A stretch of DNA of 64,000 bases from an uncultured Myxococcales bacterium (GTDB lineage Bacteria; Myxococcota_A; UBA9042), in assembly GCA_903924465.1 (NCBI GenBank), contig CAIYBN010000008.1, positions 124,001-188,000 on the forward strand. The letters run 5' to 3'. A model generated the notes under the pieces. The model saw only the letters and a list, made by a program, of their open reading frames with translations, had not been told where the DNA came from and searched no databases. The position numbers were made by a program, and so were the translations under genes. This document shows, piece by piece, positions 59,123 to 64,000 of the stretch (position 1 is its first letter; every line of letters starts with the position of its first letter).

Positions 59123-60787
59123 ATGCGCGGTGCACGCTGGTTCATTGGCTTCTCGTTCGTGGTGGCAAGCTGTGGCAGTTCGCCGACGCCTGTGGTCGTT
59201 GACGCGGGCAGCAGCACGACAATCGACGACAGCCAGCAGAGCGAGGATGCGAGCGACGTCGGTGGGAGCACGCCTGACGCGCCTGCCGATACCAGCACCG
59301 GCAGCGACGCGGCGAGCATCGGACCGTGCCATCCCGGATTCGCAGTCGACGGCCAAAATGGCGGCTGGCAGAACGGCGCGGGCTGTGGCGAATACGCCGG
59401 GACCGGCAGCGTGACCGGCATGAACGGCACCTACTACGCCGCCAGCCCCGCCGTCGCCGCGATGCAGTTCTTTGCCGACTGGACTTGGCGCAGCGACGGT
59501 GATTTGTGTGGCGCCATGTTCAGCCGCGCACGGTTTTCGACCGGCGGCGGCAAGCACCACTGGCAGGTGAAAGTCTTTGCCGACAAACACAACGAGACGC
59601 TGCAGGACGGCGTGGCCTGGACCGGATCGCACGCCGCGAGCTACGGCTTCGGCCCGTCCGGAGCGCAAACCCCAGCGCATCCACAGTTCGAATTCCGCGT
59701 CGACGCCGTGCCGATGGGACAGGTGGCGATTTTGGTGCAAGGACCGGACAAGGTCGCAAATCTGAAGGACGATCCAGCGACACAAGCCGGTTGCACGCTG
59801 CCGGAGAAAGCGCTGGTGCTGGAGCCGACGGTGCTGGTGGCGCAAATGTCGGTGACCGGGCTGACGTCGCTGGCGCCGGCCCAAGGCCTGATTGCCGTGA
59901 CGGTGGACAAGCCACAGACGGCGATCGGCGAAATCGTGACGGTGTGGGGCGCGTTCTTTGGCACCACATCGGGCACCGCGGCGGTGAACGGCGTGCCGGT
60001 GCAGGTGGTCGACTGGCAGCCGGGCGCGGTCCGGATCCAGATGCCGATCATGGCCGCTGCTGAAGGCAAAATCGTCCTGACGACGGCAGATGGCCAGGCG
60101 AGCAATCCGCTGTTTGTGACCCTGGTAGCGCCGCCCAATCCGGCGCAGTGCCAAGGCAAGAATCCCGGAACGCCGTGCAACGACGGGCTCAGCTGCACGA
60201 AGAACGACACCTGCAAGGCTGGCCAGTGTACCGGCAGCGACACCTGCGCGACGAGCAGCCCCTGCTCGGCGTCCACTTGCAGCGCGGGCAGCGATTGCGT
60301 GGAGACGCCCTTGGCGAGCGGCGCACCATGCAAGGGCGGCGTTTGCAGTGGCTTTTGCAGCGCTACGGGCGTCTGCGAAGTCGACAGTGGCGTCGTTGTC
60401 TGTGACGACGGCAATCCATGCACGCAGGAACTGTGCAATGCCATGGGCTGCGCGCATTCCGCCATCGCGGACGGCACGCCATGCGACGACGGTAACGTGT
60501 GCACCGACAACGACCTGTGCAAAAGCGCCGCGTGCGGCGGTAGCGCGAAGGACTGCAACGACAACAACGCTTGCACCATCGACAACTGCGAAGCGGGCAA
60601 AGGCTGCGTCTATCCGACCGCGTGCGACGACGGCAATCCGTGCACCATCGACAGCTGCCAGAGCGGCAAGTGCGCGGTCACGCCACTCGCCGACAACACC
60701 GGCTGTGACGACCAGAATCCGTGCACGAAGGGCGATCAGTGCAGCGGGCAGAAGTGCCAGGGAACGCCGATTCCGGGCTGCAAGTAG
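59123..60787 (+). CDS. Cys-rich lipoprotein with IPT/TIG-like domain
   Basis: 554 residues. The start at 59123 has a perfect GGAGG 5-9 nt upstream. Lipobox VASC (Cys17), acidic tether of about 45 residues, then a beta domain of about 180 residues (residues about 68-245). An IPT/TIG-like Ig fold follows (about 253-342; IGEIVTVWGAFFG, GTAAVNGVPVQVVDWQPGAVRIQMP). The C-terminus (350-554) is a chain of Cys-rich motifs such as CDDGNPCTQELC and CDDGNVCTDNDLC. Same architecture class as the lipoprotein at 1238-3565. Probably surface-exposed; function unknown. Confidence 0.82.
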   Translation: MRGARWFIGFSFVVASCGSSPTPVVVDAGSSTTIDDSQQSEDASDVGGSTPDAPADTSTGSDAASIGPCHPGFAVDGQNGGWQNGAGCGEYAGTGSVTGMNGTYYAASPAVAAMQFFADWTWRSDGDLCGAMFSRARFSTGGGKHHWQVKVFADKHNETLQDGVAWTGSHAASYGFGPSGAQTPAHPQFEFRVDAVPMGQVAILVQGPDKVANLKDDPATQAGCTLPEKALVLEPTVLVAQMSVTGLTSLAPAQGLIAVTVDKPQTAIGEIVTVWGAFFGTTSGTAAVNGVPVQVVDWQPGAVRIQMPIMAAAEGKIVLTTADGQASNPLFVTLVAPPNPAQCQGKNPGTPCNDGLSCTKNDTCKAGQCTGSDTCATSSPCSASTCSAGSDCVETPLASGAPCKGGVCSGFCSATGVCEVDSGVVVCDDGNPCTQELCNAMGCAHSAIADGTPCDDGNVCTDNDLCKSAACGGSAKDCNDNNACTIDNCEAGKGCVYPTACDDGNPCTIDSCQSGKCAVTPLADNTGCDDQNPCTKGDQCSGQKCQGTPIPGCK

Positions 60788-60790
60788 CGA

Positions 60791-61864
60791 CTACAACCAG
60801 GTCGCCTTGGGCACGAGCGGCAGCAGCGCGGAAGCCGACAGTTCGCTGACCAGCGTCAGGACGCGGTCGCGCGACACGACGTGGAGCAAGTGCAGGCCCG
60901 CGCGCTGATCCAGCAGGACACCGGAATCGTGGTTGTCCGGCGCGGTCGCTTCCACTTCCGGGTCATCGACGTCCGCCACCTTGGCGCGGCTGAAGACCGT
61001 GAGCGGCGTGCCATAAGCGCGGTAGCTGTAAATCACCACCAACTGCGGCCCCAGCACCGCCAGACGGGCGCCGAGCAATTCCACGCCCGCGCCTTCAGAC
61101 AGCGGCAGCGGCGGCACCATCGCGGGAGCGCCGTCCACACCGGGCATCCGCGCGGCCAGATAACGCTGCACCTTCGTCGCCGGCCCGCCCACTTCTGGCG
61201 GCAGTTGCGCCGCATGCACGCGCGCCATGGTGCGCAGGCTGGCATCCGAGCGCACCGCGCCAAACGGACTGCGATCCACCAGCGACGACGGGGCAATCGC
61301 GCCGCGCAGTACCTCGCCGGTATCGTAGGCATTGGCCGACACGAGCTGCAGGCCACTGTTGGCCGAATTCGCTCGCTGCAGCGGCCGGTTCTGATTCAGC
61401 GGCAATTGCGCGCCTTGCATCGCCACCAGCGCATTCTTGTTGATCAGCGCCGGGCCTACCGCTGTCGTGAACGACGCCGGCCGCTGCGGTATCACCTCCA
61501 GCGTACGCGGCAGCGCGACCGCCACTTGAGGCATCGACCGCGTCGGCATCGGGCGCCATTGCCAGCCGACGATCGCGACCGTCACTGACGCGGCGATCGC
61601 CATCGGCACCGCCACTGTCGTCACGGAACGGCGCTGTTGGACACAATCCATGCGCGCCTGCAATCGGGTCTTCAGCGTCGGACAAGGCGCATCGACCGCG
61701 CCCAGCTTGGCGCGCACCATGTCGCGAAACAGCGCATCGCGTTCCACGGCCTCGCGACACGGGCAACACATCCGCAGATGCGTCTCGAATTCCCCGCGCT
61801 CGCGGCCGTCAAACTCCGCGTCCAGGTACGTATAGGCGAATTTCTGTACATCCTGACAGTTCAT
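60791..61864 (-). CDS. Anti-sigma factor with zinc-finger (zf-HC2) domain
   Basis: 357 residues. The N-terminal 45 residues form the zinc-binding anti-sigma domain: ETHLRMCCPCREAV gives the HxxxCxxC signature. One transmembrane segment (VAVPMAIAASVTVAIVGWQW, about 84-103) separates it from a periplasmic domain of about 250 residues with no recognised family. It lies 33 nt downstream of an ECF sigma gene and would sequester that sigma at the membrane until an envelope signal releases it. The stop is 3 nt from the stop of the convergent lipoprotein gene. Confidence 0.85.
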   Translation of the reverse strand: MNCQDVQKFAYTYLDAEFDGRERGEFETHLRMCCPCREAVERDALFRDMVRAKLGAVDAPCPTLKTRLQARMDCVQQRRSVTTVAVPMAIAASVTVAIVGWQWRPMPTRSMPQVAVALPRTLEVIPQRPASFTTAVGPALINKNALVAMQGAQLPLNQNRPLQRANSANSGLQLVSANAYDTGEVLRGAIAPSSLVDRSPFGAVRSDASLRTMARVHAAQLPPEVGGPATKVQRYLAARMPGVDGAPAMVPPLPLSEGAGVELLGARLAVLGPQLVVIYSYRAYGTPLTVFSRAKVADVDDPEVEATAPDNHDSGVLLDQRAGLHLLHVVSRDRVLTLVSELSASALLPLVPKATWL

Positions 61865-61897
61865 CGCGCGCCCCTCAATCCCCCGAATCCAACACAG

Positions 61898-62542
61898 CTA
61901 ACCGACTTTCTTCGCCCGCATCCGGAATGCGTCCAGATCTGCGACGCCGTCTTCCTCCACCGGCGGCTTCGTCACGATCCCTTCCTGAATCGCATGGGTC
62001 AGCAGGCGCTTTTGCATCGCCTTGCGTGCCCGGAACAGCCGGCTCATGACGGTGCCCACCGGACAATCCACGACTTCCGCGATCTCCTTGTAGGAAAAGT
62101 CATGCAGGTCCGCCAACAGCAGCACGGTGCGGAATTCCGGCGGCAAGGCATCCAGCGCCTCGGTCACGTGCTTGGAGACCACGCCGTCCAGCAGCTGCAT
62201 GTCGATCGGCCGGTAGATTCCGCGATCCTGCGCGCTTTCCGCCATGGCGAGCTCCAGCTCGGGCATCTCGGAATCGATCGGATTGTGGCGCTTGCGACTG
62301 CGCCGCATGTTGAAGAAAGTGTTGGTCAGGATGCGAAAGAGCCACGCCCGGCAGTTGGTGCCGGCCTGGTACGACGCAAAATGGCTCAGCGCCTTGATGT
62401 AGGTTTCCTGCACCAAGTCGTCGGCATCGGCCGCGTCGCGACACAGATGCAGCGCGTAGGCGTGTAGCGCCTCGAGATGCGGCAGGGCTTCGCGCTCAAA
62501 GGCGTCGCGTTGGCGTTTCTGGCTGGAAAACAGACTGATCAT
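61898..62542 (-). CDS. ECF-family RNA polymerase sigma factor
   Basis: 214 residues. Sigma2 (AYALHLCRDAADADDLVQETYIKAL and FASYQAGTNCRAWLFRILTNTFFNM) and sigma4 (ALPPEFRTVLLLADLHDFSYKEIAEVVDCPVGTVMSRLFRAR) are complete, with no sigma1 or sigma3. GGAGG lies 7-11 nt before the ATG at 62542. Cotranscribed with a membrane anti-sigma factor, so it probably responds to envelope stress. The upstream region holds an 18-bp palindrome (62586-62603). Confidence 0.93.
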   Translation of the reverse strand: MISLFSSQKRQRDAFEREALPHLEALHAYALHLCRDAADADDLVQETYIKALSHFASYQAGTNCRAWLFRILTNTFFNMRRSRKRHNPIDSEMPELELAMAESAQDRGIYRPIDMQLLDGVVSKHVTEALDALPPEFRTVLLLADLHDFSYKEIAEVVDCPVGTVMSRLFRARKAMQKRLLTHAIQEGIVTKPPVEEDGVADLDAFRMRAKKVG

Positions 62543-62585
62543 GAAGGTCCTCCGGCGTGTCAGGCTACGAAGCCCACACAGTGAG

Positions 62586-62603
62586 TGCAACGCACGCGTT
62601 GCA
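62586..62603. promoter_or_regulatory. 18-bp palindrome upstream of the ECF sigma gene
   Basis: TGCAACGC AC GCGTTGCA: two perfect 8-bp arms with a 2-bp centre, ending 44 bp before the sigma start codon. The tight centre disfavours an RNA hairpin and favours a dimeric repressor or activator site. GGAATA (minus strand) lies just upstream and could be an ECF-type -35. Confidence 0.5.
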
Positions 62604-62642
62604 GATTCTATTCCGGACAAAAAAGCGCCGAGTCTGAAAACG

Positions 62643-62999
62643 TCAATAGGCCGGCACGTCGAGCCAGCGCGTGGTCTGCGATCGGCCATCGACGGCGACG
62701 AGGACCACGGCCATTTCAATGCCGTCGAGTTCTTCCTGCTCTGCGAAATGCTTGGCCATCTTGCGCAGTCTTGCCAGCTGCGTGGGGCTCACGCGTTCGG
62801 ACTCCGGTAGCTCACCCCGCCGTGTCTTGACCTCCAGCAGCAACGCCTCGCGCTTGCCCGCGCGGGTCCGCAGGCACACGACATCCGCCTCGCCGCCCGC
62901 GATCGGCACGTTGGTGCGCCACGCCTGCCAGCCGAGCCGTTGCGCCAATTTCAGCGCGATCAGTTCGCCGGCCTGACCGGTCTGCTGGTTCGTTGCCAT
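62643..62999 (-). CDS. yraN: YraN/UPF0102-family endonuclease-like protein
   Basis: 118 residues, the usual length for the family. The conserved PD-(D/E)xK-like core is visible: GQAGELIALKLAQRLGW, NVPIAGGEADVVCLR (active-site Glu-x-Asp) and LLLEVKTRRG (E-x-K). The biochemical role is unknown, but it is commonly next to rnhB, as here. Its ATG shares one base with the rnhB stop (TGATG), so the two are coupled. Confidence 0.9.
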   Translation of the reverse strand: MATNQQTGQAGELIALKLAQRLGWQAWRTNVPIAGGEADVVCLRTRAGKREALLLEVKTRRGELPESERVSPTQLARLRKMAKHFAEQEELDGIEMAVVLVAVDGRSQTTRWLDVPAY

Positions 63000-63703
63000 C
63001 AAAAAAGTGTCCCTTGGGCTTTGCCGTCGGGCAAAAGTGCCGCCACGGGCGCAAAACTGCGGCGATGTTCGGGACACGGCCCGAGCGCTTGCAACGCCGC
63101 CAAGTGACGCGGCACGGGATAGCCTTTGTGCACGGCGAAGCCATAACCGGGAAAAAGCGTTTCCAAGTCGTCCATGTAGGCATCGCGCGCCAACTTCGCG
63201 AGGATGGATGCAGCCGCGATCGCCCGCGAGCGGCTGTCCCCCTTGACCACGGTCTTTTGCGGCAGGGTCAAACCGGGCACCGGCATGTGGCCGTCGACCA
63301 GCACGACGGCCGGGGCTGGCAGACCGCGCGATCGCAGCTGCGTCTGCACTTGCGCAACGGCCTGACCCATCGCCCACAGCGAGGCGCCGAGGATGTTGCG
63401 GGCGTCGATCTGCGCCACATCGGCAAAGACGACCGCGTAGGCGAGTGCTTGGCTCTCGATCTGCGGACCCAAGATCACCCGCTGGGCGTGGCTGAGCAGC
63501 TTGGAATCGTTGAGGCCCGGCAGATCGGCATCGTCGCGCAGCAACACAGCGGCCGTGACAACCGGCCCGGCCAGCGGCCCGCGGCCCACCTCATCGGTGC
63601 CAACCACGGGCCACAGGCCCTGGCTGCGGCAGTACGCTTCCGCCTCGCCGCAGCGCATTTTCTCGGTGACTGGCAGGTCGAGAGCGTGAGGACGATGGCG
63701 CAT
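62999..63703 (-). CDS. rnhB: Ribonuclease HII
   Basis: 234 residues. It removes RNA from RNA-DNA hybrids and single ribonucleotides from DNA. The catalytic acid set is in [16 protein letters not shown] (Asp-Glu-Gly), LNDSKLL, VLVDG and [23 protein letters not shown]. The start at 63703 gives an N-terminal extension of about 15 residues relative to ATG 63658; neither has a strong ribosome-binding site. Divergent from ychF. Confidence 0.94.
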   Translation of the reverse strand: MRHRPHALDLPVTEKMRCGEAEAYCRSQGLWPVVGTDEVGRGPLAGPVVTAAVLLRDDADLPGLNDSKLLSHAQRVILGPQIESQALAYAVVFADVAQIDARNILGASLWAMGQAVAQVQTQLRSRGLPAPAVVLVDGHMPVPGLTLPQKTVVKGDSRSRAIAAASILAKLARDAYMDDLETLFPGYGFAVHKGYPVPRHLAALQALGPCPEHRRSFAPVAALLPDGKAQGTLF

Positions 63704-63730
63704 GGGCCGGAGTCTGGCATCGCACAACGC

Positions 63731-63759
63731 TTGTCGTAAAGCCCGTGGCGTGTTATCCG
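63731..63759 (+). promoter_or_regulatory. Candidate promoter of ychF
   Basis: TTGTCG (63731-63736), a 17-nt spacer, and TATCCG (63754-63759) preceded by TGT. The start codon lies 44 nt downstream. Confidence 0.38.
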
Positions 63760-63803
63760 CGCCGCGCCCGTTCGCGGGTTGGTTGCGTCAGAAGGAGTTC
63801 AAC

Positions 63804-64000
63804 ATGGGTCTCGCTTGCGGTATTGTCGGTCTGCCAAATGTCGGAAAATCAACGCTTTTCAACGCATTGACCAGCGCGGGGGCGCAAGCCGCCAACTACC
63901 CGTTCTGCACGATCGACCCCAACGTCGGCGTCGTTCCGGTGCGTGACCCACGGCTGGATCGCATCGCCAAGATTGTCGGCACACCGACGATCATCTACGC
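63804..64000 (+). CDS. ychF: YchF/Obg-family redox-regulated ATPase/GTPase (3' end beyond window)
   Basis: Only the first 65 codons are present. [20 protein letters not shown] is the P-loop (G1) of YchF/OLA1 proteins, followed by the diagnostic [25 protein letters not shown]. The family is a universally conserved, ribosome-associated ATPase (ATP rather than GTP is preferred). AAGGAG lies 7-12 nt before the ATG. The gene runs off the window end. Confidence 0.93.
   Translation, partial: MGLACGIVGLPNVGKSTLFNALTSAGAQAANYPFCTIDPNVGVVPVRDPRLDRIAKIVGTPTIIY

Noticed and set aside
63767-63778. CCCG-TTCG-CGGG hairpin before ychF as a regulatory tetraloop
   Set aside because: Only a 4-bp stem and the closing pair is not the stable C(UUCG)G type; too weak to claim.

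Overview
The window is a dense, high-GC bacterial chromosome segment of about 64 kb with some 50 genes, short intergenic gaps and many start/stop overlaps. Several things suggest Myxococcota or a related former-deltaproteobacterial phylum: large Cys-rich lipoproteins with repeated CDDGNxCT-type motifs, a thrombospondin-3-like repeat and a giant calcium-binding-EGF array; a Ser/Thr kinase with a PEGA-like domain; an FHA-sigma54 activator; and a LexA with an extended linker. This is inference from gene content, with no database comparison. No rRNA, tRNA or CRISPR array was recognised.

Layout. 0-1 kb: the end of an OmpR-type response regulator facing a lone HPt protein. 1.2-7.3 kb: a Cys-rich surface lipoprotein, a DUF2254-like membrane protein and an STT3/AglB-like oligosaccharyltransferase. 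7.3-16 kb: information-processing genes (rnd, lexA with a D12 DNA adenine methylase 3 nt downstream, efp, aroQ), a TPR protein, two unrecognised proteins and an FHA-sigma54 regulator. 16-22 kb: an O-antigen-ligase-like/TPR membrane protein, an RluD-type pseudouridine synthase, an SDR epimerase, a lipoprotein that looks like a detached C-terminal domain of the oligosaccharyltransferase, then a 38-bp tandem hairpin array. 22-30 kb: a radical SAM protein, an apparently intact IS4/Tn5-type insertion sequence, a Mg2+ P-type ATPase, an M20 amidohydrolase and a LegB-like dehydratase. 30-36 kb: an overlapping lysC - LolA-like lipoprotein - tmk - Ser/Thr kinase operon, then a glutaredoxin/lipoprotein pair and ruvX. 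36-41 kb: lipoproteins, including one with EF-hand-like repeats and a neutral ceramidase homologue. 41-49 kb: thiolase, xth, topA, dprA and rsmB. 49-57 kb: a 2,700-residue lipoprotein with 34 EGF modules. 57-64 kb: a multi-HTH protein, an AglD/UPF0104-like membrane protein, another Cys-rich lipoprotein, an ECF sigma/anti-sigma pair, yraN, rnhB and the start of ychF.

How genes may work together. Glycan and envelope functions recur: the STT3-like enzyme, its soluble homologue, the Wzy/WaaL-like protein, two sugar-nucleotide SDRs and an AglD-like protein are all here. The large lipoproteins with acidic tethers could be their acceptors or surface clients. That link is a hypothesis drawn from co-location and motifs. 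The DNA-level signals I judge most worth checking are the 38-bp hairpin array, a roughly 30-bp sequence shared by two intergenic regions, an 18-bp palindrome ahead of the ECF sigma gene, and the period-3 organisation of the EGF array.
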